Source: Micromonospora zamorensis
GTDB lineage: Bacteria > Actinomycetota > Actinomycetes > Mycobacteriales > Micromonosporaceae
Reading direction: 5' to 3'
Assembly: GCF_900090275.1 (NCBI RefSeq)
Contig: NZ_LT607755.1
Location: forward strand, 5,642,001 to 5,706,000
Length of the DNA: 64,000 bases
The notes under the pieces are model-generated. The model was not told the origin of the DNA. It made no database searches and worked only from the letters and a program-made list of their open reading frames with translations. Below, piece after piece: positions 1 through 9,396 of this stretch. Position 1 is the stretch's first letter; the number at the start of each line of letters is the position of its first letter. The translations under genes and the position numbers were made by a program.

Positions 1-1002
1 AACGAGATGGACGGCCCGTGGCAGGTCGGCCACAAGACCGCCGACGAGTACGGCCGCGTCGCCGCCGAGGCCGCCCGCGCGATGAAGATGATCGACCCGT
101 CGATCAGCCTGATCGCCTGCGGCAGCTCCAACCGGCGGATGCCCACCTTCGCCTCCTGGGAGGCGACGGTGCTGGAGCACACCTACGAGCACGTCGACTA
201 CATCTCGGCGCACACCTACTACGACCCGTCCGACGGCGACCAGGCCAGCATCCTGGCCTCGGCCGTCGACATGGACAACTTCATCACCGAGGTCGTCGCG
301 ACCGCCGACCACGTGGCCGCCAAGCAGCGGCACAAGCGCAAGCTGAAGATCTCCTTCGACGAGTGGAACGTCTGGTACGAGTCCCGCCTCCAGGCCGACC
401 TGGACCGGCGCGGCTGGGTCGAGGCTCCGGCGCTGATCGAGGACGACTTCACAGCGGTCGACGCGGTGGTCGTCGGCGACCTGCTGATCACCCTGCTGCG
501 CCACGCGGACCGGGTCGGGGTGGCCGCGCAGGCCCAGCTCGCCAACGTGATCGCGCCGATCCGCACCCGCAACGGCGGCCCGGCCTGGCGGCAGAGCATC
601 TTCCACCCGTTCGCGCTGACCGCCCGGTACGCCCGGGGCACCGTGCTGCGCACCGACCCGGTGTCGCCGCGCTACGACACGAAGAAGTACGGGGACGTGC
701 CGGTGCTCGACACCGTCGCCGTGCACGACGAGGAAACCGGTGAGTTGACCGTCTTCGCGGTCAACCGGGGCTCCACCGATCTCCCGCTGGAGATCGATCT
801 GCGCGGGCTGCCGGGTATGTCCGGCCTGTCCTTCCAGAGCATCGCTGCCGGGTCTGACCCGTCGGCGACGAACACCGAGGCCGACCCCGACCGGGTGACG
901 CCTCGGGACCTTCCCACCCCCACCCCCGACGGCGGCCGGTGCACAGTGCGCCTGCCCGCCGTGTCCTGGAGCGTGCTCCGCTTCGGCCCGGCCAACGCGT
1001 AG
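1..1002 (+). CDS. alpha-L-arabinofuranosidase, GH51 (5' end outside window)
   Basis: Partial gene; the reading frame is open from base 1. It is a retaining exo-hydrolase releasing arabinose from arabinan or arabinoxylan fragments. The second codon in the window is Glu of the GNE-type acid/base motif (NEMDGPWQVGHKT). The nucleophile Glu lies in ISFDEWNVWY (codon 361-363), and the C-terminal beta-sandwich follows. About 333 of the roughly 500 family residues are visible. No signal peptide can be judged. It heads an arabino-oligosaccharide cluster with the ABC importer and GH43 protein downstream, 59 nt before the binding-protein gene. Confidence 0.93.
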   Translation, partial: NEMDGPWQVGHKTADEYGRVAAEAARAMKMIDPSISLIACGSSNRRMPTFASWEATVLEHTYEHVDYISAHTYYDPSDGDQASILASAVDMDNFITEVVATADHVAAKQRHKRKLKISFDEWNVWYESRLQADLDRRGWVEAPALIEDDFTAVDAVVVGDLLITLLRHADRVGVAAQAQLANVIAPIRTRNGGPAWRQSIFHPFALTARYARGTVLRTDPVSPRYDTKKYGDVPVLDTVAVHDEETGELTVFAVNRGSTDLPLEIDLRGLPGMSGLSFQSIAAGSDPSATNTEADPDRVTPRDLPTPTPDGGRCTVRLPAVSWSVLRFGPANA

Positions 1003-1061
1003 GTGTCACACCGGTTCTGAGCAGGCACAATTCATCCGTCCCCCTCAAGGAGAGATAAAGC

Positions 1062-2393
1062 ATGATCCAGAACGACATGAGCCGGCGTCGCCTGCTCGGC
1101 CTCGGTCTCGGACTCGGCGCCGCGGCCTCGCTGACCCTCGCGGGCTGCGGTGGCGGCGACGACAGCGCCTCCGGCCCGGCCGCGGGCAACGGGGGCAAGG
1201 AGTACACCGGCCCCAAGGTGGACCTGAAGCTGTGGAACGGCTTCACCGGCGGTGACGGCGAGATCTTCAAGACGCTGGTCAACCAGTTCAACACCGAGCA
1301 CAAGAACATCGCCGTGTCGGTGGCCACGTACCAGTGGGAGGACTACTACAACAAGCTCCCCGGCGCGGCCTCCAGCGGCAACGGCCCGGACATCGCGGTC
1401 ATGCACATGGACCAGCTCGCCACCTTCGCCGCCCGCGGCGTGATCACCGAGCTGGACGACGTCGCCAAGAACCTGGAGCTCGCCGAGGGCGACTTCGCCC
1501 CCACCGTGTGGAAGGGCGGGCTCTACAACAACAAGCGGTACGGCATCCCGCTGGACATGCACCCGCTGGGCTTCTACTACAACAAGTCCGTCATGCAGAA
1601 GGCCGGCCTGGACCCGAACAAGCCGCCGACTACCAAGGACGACTACGTCGCCGCGCTGACCGAGCTGAAGAAGGCCGGCATCCAGGGCTTCTGGGTCAGC
1701 CCGTTCCAGTTCACCGGCGGCATGACCTTCTACTCGCTGCTCAACCAGTGGGGCGCCACCCTGTTCGACGCCGAGGTCGCCAAGGCCACCTTCAACTCGG
1801 ACCCGGCGGTCGAGGCGTGCACCTGGCTGGTCGACATGATCAAGCAGGGCTTCTCGCCGGCCAACGTCGGTCAGGACGCCGACTACCTGTCGTTCAAGAG
1901 CGGCAAGAACGCCTTCACCTGGAACGGCATCTGGCAGATCAACGATCTGAAGAAGAGCCCCGAGGTGCAGTGGGGCGTCGCTCCGCTCCCCCAGATCGGC
2001 AGCAAGCCGGCGGCCTGGGCCAACTCGCACAACTTCACTATCGTGAAGCAGCGGGCCAACGACGCCAACAAGGTCTCCGGTGCCAAGGTCTTCATCAACT
2101 GGCTCAGCGAGCACTCGCTGGACTGGGCGAAGGGCGGCCAGATCCCGGCCCGTAAGGCCGTCCGCGAGGGCGCCGAGTTCAAGGCGCTGCCGGAGATCTC
2201 GTCGCTCGCCCCCGAGCTGGAGTACGCGGCGTTCCCGCCGGCGGCCCCGGGTCTCGGCGAGGTCATGACCACCTTCTACAACTCCTTCAACGAGGCGGCG
2301 CTGGGCAAGAAGTCGCCCAAGCAGGCGCTGGACGACGGTGTGGCGAAGGCCAACAAGCAGCTCGAGGACAACCGCAAGAAGTACGGGAGCTGA
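1062..2393 (+). CDS. sugar ABC transporter substrate-binding lipoprotein
   Basis: 443 aa family-1 extracellular solute-binding protein. The N-terminus has a twin-arginine pattern (SRRRLLG) followed by a hydrophobic stretch and lipobox LAGC, so a Tat-exported lipoprotein is likely. The mature part begins with a Gly/Asp linker and then the periplasmic-binding fold (VDLKLWNGFTGGDGEIF). The start is fixed by AAGGAGAG just upstream. It is followed at 6 nt by the first permease gene. The substrate is inferred to be arabinose oligomers from the flanking GH51 and GH43 enzymes. No ATPase is encoded here, so a shared MsiK-type ATPase elsewhere probably energises the system. Confidence 0.93.
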   Translation: MIQNDMSRRRLLGLGLGLGAAASLTLAGCGGGDDSASGPAAGNGGKEYTGPKVDLKLWNGFTGGDGEIFKTLVNQFNTEHKNIAVSVATYQWEDYYNKLPGAASSGNGPDIAVMHMDQLATFAARGVITELDDVAKNLELAEGDFAPTVWKGGLYNNKRYGIPLDMHPLGFYYNKSVMQKAGLDPNKPPTTKDDYVAALTELKKAGIQGFWVSPFQFTGGMTFYSLLNQWGATLFDAEVAKATFNSDPAVEACTWLVDMIKQGFSPANVGQDADYLSFKSGKNAFTWNGIWQINDLKKSPEVQWGVAPLPQIGSKPAAWANSHNFTIVKQRANDANKVSGAKVFINWLSEHSLDWAKGGQIPARKAVREGAEFKALPEISSLAPELEYAAFPPAAPGLGEVMTTFYNSFNEAALGKKSPKQALDDGVAKANKQLEDNRKKYGS

Positions 2394-2399
2394 TAACCC

Positions 2400-3365
2400 G
2401 TGGCGGACGTGATCGAGGTCGGGGCGGCGCGCGGTGACGCGCCGCCCCCGGCGGCCGAGGCAGCCCGCCGGGCCGCCTCGGCGGGTCGGACCGGACGGGC
2501 GACGCCATATCTGTTCCTCGCCCCCTACCTGGTCCTGTTCGGGGTGTTCGGCCTGCTGCCGATCATCCTCGGCCTCTGGCTGAGCGTGCACCAGTGGGAC
2601 TTCCAGCTGCCCAACCGGCCGTTCGTCGGGTTGGACAACTACAAGCAGCTCTTCTCCAGCGACTCCGCCGTCTACGGCGACTGGTGGCAGAGCATCCGGG
2701 CCACCGCGATCTTCACTGTGCTGTCGGTGCCGCTGCTGGTGGTCGTACCGCTGGGGTTGGCGCTGCTGCTCAACCGGTCCTTCCCGGGCCGGACGTTCTT
2801 CCGGGCGATCTACTTCGCTCCGTACGTGCTGGGTGTCGCGGTGATCGGCCTGCTCTGGCGGTTCCTGCTCGACGCCAACCTGGGCCTGGTCAACCGGCTC
2901 CTCGGCGTGGTCGGGTTGCCGTCGGACACCCCCTGGGTGACCAACATGCCGTGGGCGTGGATCTCGCTGGTCGGGGTGACCGTCTGGTGGACCTCCGGCT
3001 TCAACGCGGTGATCTACCTGGCCGGCCTCCAGGACATCTCGCCGGAGCTGTACGAGGCGGCCCGGATGGACGGCGCGAACGCGTGGCAGCGATTCCGCAA
3101 CGTCACGCTGCCCGGGCTGCGGCCGGTGCTGCTCTTCGTGATCACGACGACCGTGCTCGCCTCGGCGAACATGTTCGGCCAGTCGTTCCTGATCACCCAG
3201 GGGACGCCCGGCACGGAGACCCGCACTGTGGTGTGGTTCATCGTCGAGGAGGGCCTGCGCAACAACAACGCCGGTCGTGCCGCCGCGATGAGCATCGTGT
3301 TCGCCCTGCTGCTGGCGGTCGTGAGCATCGCCAACTTCCGCCTCTTCCGCTACAAGGAAGACTGA
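2400..3365 (+). CDS. sugar ABC transporter permease (MalF-type)
   Basis: 321 aa inner-membrane permease. A roughly 35-residue Ala/Arg-rich cytosolic N-terminus precedes about six hydrophobic segments. The EAA loop is visible as YEAARMDGANAWQRFRNVTLPGLRP, which docks the ATPase. The start is GTG 6 nt after the binding-protein stop. It pairs with the next permease to form the heterodimeric channel of the putative arabinose-oligomer importer. Confidence 0.93.
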   Translation: MADVIEVGAARGDAPPPAAEAARRAASAGRTGRATPYLFLAPYLVLFGVFGLLPIILGLWLSVHQWDFQLPNRPFVGLDNYKQLFSSDSAVYGDWWQSIRATAIFTVLSVPLLVVVPLGLALLLNRSFPGRTFFRAIYFAPYVLGVAVIGLLWRFLLDANLGLVNRLLGVVGLPSDTPWVTNMPWAWISLVGVTVWWTSGFNAVIYLAGLQDISPELYEAARMDGANAWQRFRNVTLPGLRPVLLFVITTTVLASANMFGQSFLITQGTPGTETRTVVWFIVEEGLRNNNAGRAAAMSIVFALLLAVVSIANFRLFRYKED

Positions 3366-3375
3366 GGGGACCGCC

Positions 3376-4233
3376 ATGACGACGCCCACGCCGACCACCG
3401 ACGGCTCCGCACCGGGGCTTCGCCGGGTCGGGCTCTACGCCACCCTGGTGGCCCTGGCCCTGATCTTCCTGGTCCCGCTGGTGTGGATGGTCATCACCTC
3501 ACTGAAGACCTACACGGCCGCCCAGCAGATCCCACCGAGCTGGCTGCCGAACCCGCTCGCCGGTTACGGCTACGAGCAGATCCTCAACAACTCGGCGAAC
3601 CCGGTGCTGCGCTGGTTCCTCAACAGCATGGTGGCCGCCACGCTGCACTCGGCGTTGGTGCTGGTCACCGCCTCGATGGCCGCGTACTCCCTGGCCCGGC
3701 TGAAGTTCCGGGGTCGTGGGGTGACCTTCGCACTGATCGTCGGGACGCTGTTCATCCCGCCGACCTCGCTGATCATCCCGAACTTCCTGATCGTCGACCA
3801 GCTCAACTGGATCGACACCCTCGCCGTGGTCGTGGTGCCCGGCGCGGCCAGCGCGTTCGGGGTGTTCTTCCTGCGGCAGTTCTTCCTCTCCCTGCCGAAC
3901 GAGCTGGAGGAGGCCGCCACGCTGGACGGCGCCAACCAGTGGCAGATCTTCTACAAGGTGGTGCTGCCGCTGTCCAGGCCGGCGCTGGCCACCCTGGCCG
4001 TGCTGTCGTTCCTCACCAACTGGAACGACTTCCTCTGGCCGATCTTCGTGCTGTTCAGCCCGGAGAATCTCACCCTGCCGCCGGGCCTGGGCCTGCTCCA
4101 GGGCTCGTACGTCACCGACTACCCGGTGATCATGGCGGGCGCGGTGCTGGCCAGCCTGCCGGTGCTGATTCTCTTCGTGCTGGCCCAGCGGCACATCATC
4201 CAGGGTGTCTCCCGCAGCGGTCTGAAGGGATGA
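3376..4233 (+). CDS. sugar ABC transporter permease (MalG-type)
   Basis: 285 aa permease with six predicted membrane segments. Its EAA loop is LEEAATLDGANQWQIFYKVVLPLSRP. It is preceded by GAGGGG and lies 10 nt after the first permease. Its TGA overlaps the ATG of the GH43 gene (ATGA), indicating translational coupling of import and hydrolysis functions. Confidence 0.93.
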   Translation: MTTPTPTTDGSAPGLRRVGLYATLVALALIFLVPLVWMVITSLKTYTAAQQIPPSWLPNPLAGYGYEQILNNSANPVLRWFLNSMVAATLHSALVLVTASMAAYSLARLKFRGRGVTFALIVGTLFIPPTSLIIPNFLIVDQLNWIDTLAVVVVPGAASAFGVFFLRQFFLSLPNELEEAATLDGANQWQIFYKVVLPLSRPALATLAVLSFLTNWNDFLWPIFVLFSPENLTLPPGLGLLQGSYVTDYPVIMAGAVLASLPVLILFVLAQRHIIQGVSRSGLKG

Positions 4234-5255
4234 CGCGTACGACCGTCCGGCGACGTGGCGCGGCGGCGATCGTTCTCGCCGCCGCGTTGCTCGTCGCGGG
4301 CTGCTCCGACGGCACCGAACCCACCCCCACGAGCAGCGGGAGCGACTCCAGCGTGTTCACCAACCCGGTCGTGAAGACCGACGCCCCGGACCCGCAGGCG
4401 ATCCAGGTGGGCGACACCTGGTACCTGTTCCACACCAACTCCGGCGGCCGCAACGTCCCGGTGCTCACCTCGACCGATCTGGTCGACTGGACCGAGGCCG
4501 GGGATGCCCTGCCGACGCTGCCGGACTGGGCGGACGCCGGGAAGACCTGGGCACCTGAGGCGATCCAGCTCGCACCGGAGGTGTTCCTGCTCTACTACAC
4601 GGTCGCCGGCCGGGAGTCCGGCCGGCAGTGCGTCGGGCGGGCGGTGGCGAGCGCGCCGCAGGGGCCGTACTCCGACGACGCGGCCGGCCCGCTGATCTGC
4701 CAGGCCGACCTGGGCGGGGCGATCGACGCCAGCCCGTACCGGGACACCGACGGCAGTCTGTGGCTGCTGTGGAAGAACGACGGCAACGCGATCGGGGTGG
4801 ACACCTGGCTCTGGTCGCAGCGCCTCGCCGACGACGGCCTGACCCTGGTCGGTGAGCCGACGAAGCTGCTGAAGCAGACCGAGCCGTGGGAGGGCACCCT
4901 GATCGAGGGGCCGTTCTTCCACCGTCAGGACGGTCGGTTGCTGCTCTTCTTCGCCGCCAACGCGTACGACCGGGCGGAGTACGCCGAGGGCTACGCGGTC
5001 TGCGAGGGCCCGACCGGCCCGTGCGTGAAGGCAGGCGAGAACCCGATCCTGAAGAGCAACGAGGCCGCCTCGGGCCCCGGCCACGCGTCGATGGTGGTCA
5101 AGGACGGGCGGACCTGGCTGCTGTACCACGCCTGGCCGCCGGGCCAGGAGGGCAGCACCGACCCGGGCCGGCAGGTGTGGCTCGACGAGGTGACCTGGGT
5201 AGACGGCAAGCCGGTCGTCAAGGGCCCGACGGCCACGCCGCAACCCCGCCCCTGA
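4230..5255 (+). CDS. GH43-family glycosidase lipoprotein
   Basis: 341 aa. The signal peptide ends in lipobox LVAGC, so the enzyme is probably tethered outside the membrane. After a Thr/Ser-rich linker the five-bladed propeller shows the GH43 triad: general base Asp in NPVVKTDAPDPQ, pKa-modulating Asp in AIDASPY, and acid Glu in LIEGPFFHR. Likely an arabinofuranosidase, arabinanase or xylosidase. It starts at the ATG overlapping the upstream permease stop. Much longer in-frame upstream readings are shadows of that permease. It ends at a strong bidirectional hairpin. Confidence 0.9.
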   Translation: MTRTTVRRRGAAAIVLAAALLVAGCSDGTEPTPTSSGSDSSVFTNPVVKTDAPDPQAIQVGDTWYLFHTNSGGRNVPVLTSTDLVDWTEAGDALPTLPDWADAGKTWAPEAIQLAPEVFLLYYTVAGRESGRQCVGRAVASAPQGPYSDDAAGPLICQADLGGAIDASPYRDTDGSLWLLWKNDGNAIGVDTWLWSQRLADDGLTLVGEPTKLLKQTEPWEGTLIEGPFFHRQDGRLLLFFAANAYDRAEYAEGYAVCEGPTGPCVKAGENPILKSNEAASGPGHASMVVKDGRTWLLYHAWPPGQEGSTDPGRQVWLDEVTWVDGKPVVKGPTATPQPRP

Positions 5256-5262
5256 GCTGGCC

Positions 5263-5298
5263 GTGCGGAAGGGTCCCGAGGCTGGGGCCCTTCCGCAC
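5263..5298. terminator. bidirectional terminator hairpin
   Basis: An 11-bp inverted repeat (GTGCGGAAGGG at 5263-5273, CCCTTCCGCAC at 5288-5298) lies between the convergent GH43 and amino-acid permease stops. A poly-U tract is lacking, as is usual in high-G+C actinobacteria. Confidence 0.8.
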
Positions 5299-5305
5299 GT
5301 GTCCG

Positions 5306-6802
5306 TCAGGCGGTCGGTTCGCGGGGGGCCGGGGCAACCGCCGGTTCGTGCTGGGCCAGCCGGTTGCGGCGGTGGCCGTAGCCGAAGTAGATGACCGCGC
5401 CGAGCAGCATCCAGGCCAGGAACCGCAGCCAGGTCTCCACCGACAGGTTGAGCATCAGGTAGAAGCAGGCCAGCGCGGAGACGATCGGCAGCACCGGGGA
5501 GAACGGCACCCGGAACGGCCGCTCCAGGTCGGGGCGCTTGCGACGCAGGATCGGCACCGCGACCGACACGAGCACGAACGCGCAGAGCGCGCCGATGCTG
5601 ACCAGGTCGGCCAACGCGGACAGCGGCAGGAAACCGGCCAGCAACGCGACCGCCACCGTCATGATCGCGGAGATCCGGTACGGGGTGCCCCAGCGCGGGT
5701 GCACCTTCGCGATCGAGGGCGGGATCAGCCCGTCGCGGGCGATGGCGAACCCGATCCGGCCCATCGCCACCAGGTCGACCAGGATGACGCTGGTCAGGCC
5801 GGCGACCGCGGCGATGGAGACCAGCACCGCCGCCCAGCCCGCGCCGACCGACTCGAACGCCGACGCGATAGGGGCGCCCCGGTCGATCTCCGTGTAGGGC
5901 ACCATCCCGACCACCACGAGCGAGACACCGATGTAGAGCACTGTGGAGATCAACAGCGTGCCGAGCAGACCCAGGGTGAGGTCCCGCTTGGGCTTCCGGG
6001 TCTCCTCACCCAGGTTGGCCACGGCCTCGAAGCCGGTGTACGCGAAGAAGACCACCGCGGCGGCGCTGAGCACCCCGACGAAGCCGAAGACCGACGGCTC
6101 CAGCCCGAAGAGCGCCTGCGTGACCGGCTGCTTGATGCCGTCGTCGCCGCTGCCGGCGGGCTCGGCCGGTGGGATGAACGGGGTGAGGTTCGCGGCCTTG
6201 ACGAAGAACAGGCCGGCGACCACCACGAAGACGCAGATGGCCACCTTGACCAGCACCAGCAGGTTGGTGATCCGGGCGGATTCCCGGATGCCGACGATCG
6301 CGACGATGCCGAGGATCAGCACGATGGCGATGGCGCCGATGTTGACAGTGCTGCCCTCCTCGCCGAACCAGCGGGTCGGCAGGTCGAGCAGTTCGGCCAG
6401 GTAGCCGGACCAGCCGCGGGCCACCACGGCGGCGCCGAGCGCGAACTCCAGCAGCAGGTCCCAGCCGATGATCCAGGCGACGATCTCGCCCATCGTGGCG
6501 TACGCGTAGGTGTAGGCGCTGCCCGCGGTCGGGACGCTGGAGGCCAGCTCGGCGTAGCAGAGCGCGGCCAGCAGGGCGACCATGCCGGCGATGGCGAAGG
6601 AGATCACCACGCCCGGGCCTGCGCTGTCGCGGGCCTCGATTCCGGTGAGGGTGAAGATGCCGGTGCCGATCACGATGCCGATGCCGAAGCCGGTGAGGTC
6701 GATCGCACCGAGCCGCCTCTTCAGCCCCAGTTGGCCGTCGCTGCCGTCCGCCTCACCTTGAGCTATCACGTCCTTGATCGGTTTTGTGCGCAGCACGGAC
6801 AT
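5306..6802 (-). CDS. APC-family amino acid permease
   Basis: 498 aa integral membrane protein with about 12 hydrophobic segments. The N-terminus has the cationic-amino-acid-transporter signature (LKRRLGAIDLTGFGIG then IVIGTGIFTLTGI), with the unwound TM1 GIGTGIF-type loop. Closest in general look to YfnA/CAT transporters for basic or small amino acids; the substrate cannot be read from sequence. It stands alone, convergent with GH43 and divergent from the secreted hydrolase. Confidence 0.9.
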   Translation of the reverse strand: MSVLRTKPIKDVIAQGEADGSDGQLGLKRRLGAIDLTGFGIGIVIGTGIFTLTGIEARDSAGPGVVISFAIAGMVALLAALCYAELASSVPTAGSAYTYAYATMGEIVAWIIGWDLLLEFALGAAVVARGWSGYLAELLDLPTRWFGEEGSTVNIGAIAIVLILGIVAIVGIRESARITNLLVLVKVAICVFVVVAGLFFVKAANLTPFIPPAEPAGSGDDGIKQPVTQALFGLEPSVFGFVGVLSAAAVVFFAYTGFEAVANLGEETRKPKRDLTLGLLGTLLISTVLYIGVSLVVVGMVPYTEIDRGAPIASAFESVGAGWAAVLVSIAAVAGLTSVILVDLVAMGRIGFAIARDGLIPPSIAKVHPRWGTPYRISAIMTVAVALLAGFLPLSALADLVSIGALCAFVLVSVAVPILRRKRPDLERPFRVPFSPVLPIVSALACFYLMLNLSVETWLRFLAWMLLGAVIYFGYGHRRNRLAQHEPAVAPAPREPTA

Positions 6803-7008
6803 GCGCTCACCCCTCCCACCACCGTGCGACCACCCCCGTGGCGGCCGGTGACCGGCGTTGCTACCCAGCGACGGGAATGGTCAACCACGAGCCCTTGCGG
6901 TAACGGCCCGACTGTGAAAATTTCCTACCAGCGGTAGATAGCCGTCGGCGAATCTTGCCGAGGGTGCCGCGCTCATCACACGGGAGCCCCAACGGAGGGA
7001 CACACCGC

Positions 7009-8676
7009 ATGAAGCCAACTCGCCTCGCAGCCGCCGGGCTGATCACCACCCTGCTCGGCAGCCTCGTCGCCGCCGCCCCCGCGAACGCGGCGCCCGACAC
7101 GGCCAGCGCCACCAGCACCTCCAGCACCAGTTGCACCACCGACCCCGCCACACCGAAGCGACAGTTCCGAGCCATGTGGATCTCGTCGGTGGTCAACATC
7201 GACTGGCCCAGCAAGGCGTCCCAGACCAGCCCGGACCGGGTCGCCGCACAGCAGGCCGAATATCGGGAACTGCTCGACCTCGCCGAGCGGCTCAACCACA
7301 ACGCCGTCGTGGTGCAGGTCCGGCCGACCGCCGACGCGCTCTGGCCGTCGCCGTACGAGCCCTGGTCGGAGTACCTGACCGGCACCCGTGGGCAGGACCC
7401 GGGCTGGGACCCGCTGGCGTTCCTGGTCGACGAGTCGCACAAGCGCAACCTGGAATTCCACGCGTGGTTCAACCCGTACCGCGTCTCCATGCCGGCCCCC
7501 GGCGGCGCCGGCGCGGACCTCAACCTGCTCGCTCCCGGCCACCCGGCCCGGCAGCACCCCGACTGGACCTTCGCCTACCCGCCGGCCGGCGTGGCCGGCA
7601 GCCGGCTCTACTACAACCCCGGAGTCCCCGAGGTACGCGAGTTCGTGCAGACCGCGATGATGGACGCGGTCAGCCGGTACGACGTCGACGGCGTGCACTT
7701 CGACGACTACTTCTACCCCTACCCCAGTGGCAGCTACCAGGTGCCCGACGACGCCACCTTCGCCGCACACAACCGGGGCTTCACCGACCGGGCGGACTGG
7801 CGGCGGGACAACATCAACCTGCTGATCCAGGAGATGAACGGCAAGATCAAGGCGGCGAAGCCGTGGGTGAAGTTCGGGGTCAGCCCGTTCGGCATCTGGC
7901 GCAACCAGACCGCCGACCCGCTCGGCTCGGACACCACCGGCAGCCAGTCGTACGACATCATCTCCGCCGACACCCGCAAGTGGGTCAAGCAGGAGTGGAT
8001 CGACTACGTGGTGCCGCAGCTCTACTGGTACATCGGCCAGTACCCGGCCGCCGACTACGCGCGGCTCGTGCCGTGGTGGGCCGAGACGGTGCGCGGCACC
8101 CGCGTGCAGCTCTACATCGGCCAGGCCGACTACAAGAGCGGCGACCCGGCGTACGGGCCGTTCTGGCAGAACCCGCGCGAGCTGTCCGACCACCTGACGC
8201 TCAACCGGTCGTACCCGGAGGTGCAGGGCAACGTGCACTTCTCCGCCGTCCAGGTGCGGGCCAACCGCCTCGGCGCCACCGACATCTACGCGGCCGAGCA
8301 CTACTCCCGGCCCGCGCTGGTGCCGGCCATGACGCACCTGCCGGCCAAGCCACTGCTCTTCCCGGTGGTCACCAAGGCGGCCCGACAGGTAGACGGAGTA
8401 CGGCTGACCTGGCGTCAGCCGGCGGACGGCGCCGGGCCATTCGGCACCGCCACCTCGTACGCGATCTACCGTTTCGACGGCACCACAGTGCCCGGCCGGT
8501 GTGGCACGGCGGACGCCACGCACCTGGTCGACACCGTCCGGGCCACGCCCGGCGGGGCACAGTCCTGGGTGGACACCTCGGCCGTGCCCGGTAAGCGCTA
8601 CACCTACCAGGTGACCGCGCTGGACCGGTCGGCCAACGAGAGCCCGGCCAGCCCGCCGGCATTCGTCCTGCGCTGA
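7009..8676 (+). CDS. secreted family-10-like glycosyl hydrolase (GHL10/DUF187) with FnIII-like tail
   Basis: 555 aa. A Sec signal peptide (to about residue 28, AAPANAAP) precedes the GHL10 TIM-barrel. Typical pieces are KRQFRAMWISSVVNIDWP, LEFHAWFNPYRVS, YDVDGVHFDDYFYPY and WIDYVVPQLYW. The last 90 residues (VDGVRLTWRQP to RYTYQVTALDRSANESP) form a fibronectin-III-like module. An ATG at 7009 with GGAGGGA before it is preferred over an in-frame TTG at 6955. Family members act on cell-wall or exopolysaccharide glycans; the substrate is unknown here. Confidence 0.88.
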   Translation: MKPTRLAAAGLITTLLGSLVAAAPANAAPDTASATSTSSTSCTTDPATPKRQFRAMWISSVVNIDWPSKASQTSPDRVAAQQAEYRELLDLAERLNHNAVVVQVRPTADALWPSPYEPWSEYLTGTRGQDPGWDPLAFLVDESHKRNLEFHAWFNPYRVSMPAPGGAGADLNLLAPGHPARQHPDWTFAYPPAGVAGSRLYYNPGVPEVREFVQTAMMDAVSRYDVDGVHFDDYFYPYPSGSYQVPDDATFAAHNRGFTDRADWRRDNINLLIQEMNGKIKAAKPWVKFGVSPFGIWRNQTADPLGSDTTGSQSYDIISADTRKWVKQEWIDYVVPQLYWYIGQYPAADYARLVPWWAETVRGTRVQLYIGQADYKSGDPAYGPFWQNPRELSDHLTLNRSYPEVQGNVHFSAVQVRANRLGATDIYAAEHYSRPALVPAMTHLPAKPLLFPVVTKAARQVDGVRLTWRQPADGAGPFGTATSYAIYRFDGTTVPGRCGTADATHLVDTVRATPGGAQSWVDTSAVPGKRYTYQVTALDRSANESPASPPAFVLR

Positions 8677-8686
8677 CCCGTTCTCC

Positions 8687-8723
8687 CGAATGCCCCGGGC
8701 GCCTCGCGTGCCCGGGGCATTCG
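8687..8723 (+). terminator. Rho-independent-type terminator
   Basis: A 14-bp perfect stem (CGAATGCCCCGGGC / GCCCGGGGCATTCG) with a 9-nt loop followed by TCTGTTT lies directly after the GHL10 stop. Confidence 0.88.
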
Positions 8724-8770
8724 TCTGTTTGAACGGATGTCACCAATAGTTGGCGAGGCACATACCGCGC

Positions 8771-8796
8771 AGTTGATCAGTTGATCGAAACTGATC
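8771..8796. promoter_or_regulatory. candidate operator upstream of phospholipase gene
   Basis: Tandem AGTTGATC (8771-8778 and 8779-8786) is followed by an inverted partner: GATCAGTT at 8775-8782 and AACTGATC at 8789-8796. It lies 61-86 nt before the PLA2 start, at or just upstream of the expected promoter. No known regulator is assigned. Confidence 0.4.
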
Positions 8797-8856
8797 GACA
8801 TCCGGTGACCCGCCGGTAACTTCCGTCCCACCCGCCCACCCCCGCGGAGGTAACCC

Positions 8857-9396
8857 GTGCCCCGACGTCTCGCCACCCTGTTCGCCTCGGGCGCGCTCGC
8901 GCTGCTCGCCACCCTCGCCATCGCCTCCCCCGCCGCCGCCGTCACCCCCGCGCAGAAGCTGTCCGTGCTGTCCAGTTGGACGCAGACCAGCGCCTCCAGC
9001 TACAACGCCTGGAACAGCGCCCGGGTCAACCGGGCCCCCTGGGCCGAGTACAACTTCAACTGGTCCACCGACTACTGCTCGTCCAGCCCGGACAACCCGC
9101 TCGGGTTCACCTTCAACCTGGGCTGCTACCGGCACGACTTCGGCTACCGCAACTACAAGGCGGTCGGCCAGTTCCCCGCCAACAAGTCCCGACTGGACAG
9201 CGCCTTCTACGAGGACCTGAAGCGCGTCTGCACCACGTACAACGCAGTCGTCCGACCGGCCTGCTACAGCCTGGCCTGGACCTACTACCAGGCGGTCAGC
9301 GTCTTCGGTTCCGTGGCGGCCGTACAGCAGGCCGACATCGACCGCGCCGCGAAAATGAAGGCCAAGGCCGAAGCCGCAGCCGCCGCCCGCGCCTAA
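8857..9396 (+). CDS. secreted actinobacterial phospholipase A2
   Basis: 179 aa. GTG start with GGAGG 6 nt upstream; Sec signal peptide ending AAA-V. The mature enzyme resembles the small Streptomyces PLA2 (group XIV). The catalytic His-Asp pair sits in GCYRHDFGYRNYK, and four cysteines (YCSSS, GCYRH, VCTTY, ACYSL) can form two disulfides. It hydrolyses the sn-2 ester of phospholipids outside the cell. The C-terminal Ala/Lys tail ends ARA-stop inside a long inverted repeat shared with the convergent neighbour. Confidence 0.92.
   Translation: MPRRLATLFASGALALLATLAIASPAAAVTPAQKLSVLSSWTQTSASSYNAWNSARVNRAPWAEYNFNWSTDYCSSSPDNPLGFTFNLGCYRHDFGYRNYKAVGQFPANKSRLDSAFYEDLKRVCTTYNAVVRPACYSLAWTYYQAVSVFGSVAAVQQADIDRAAKMKAKAEAAAAARA

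Noticed and set aside
1032..3398. 788-codon open frame on the minus strand
   Set aside because: Antisense to the binding-protein and permease genes; Arg/Gly/His-rich with no domain. A shadow of high third-position G+C.
4886..6937. 683-codon plus frame spanning GH43 and the amino-acid permease
   Set aside because: It crosses a strong terminator and lies antisense to a clear 12-TM permease.
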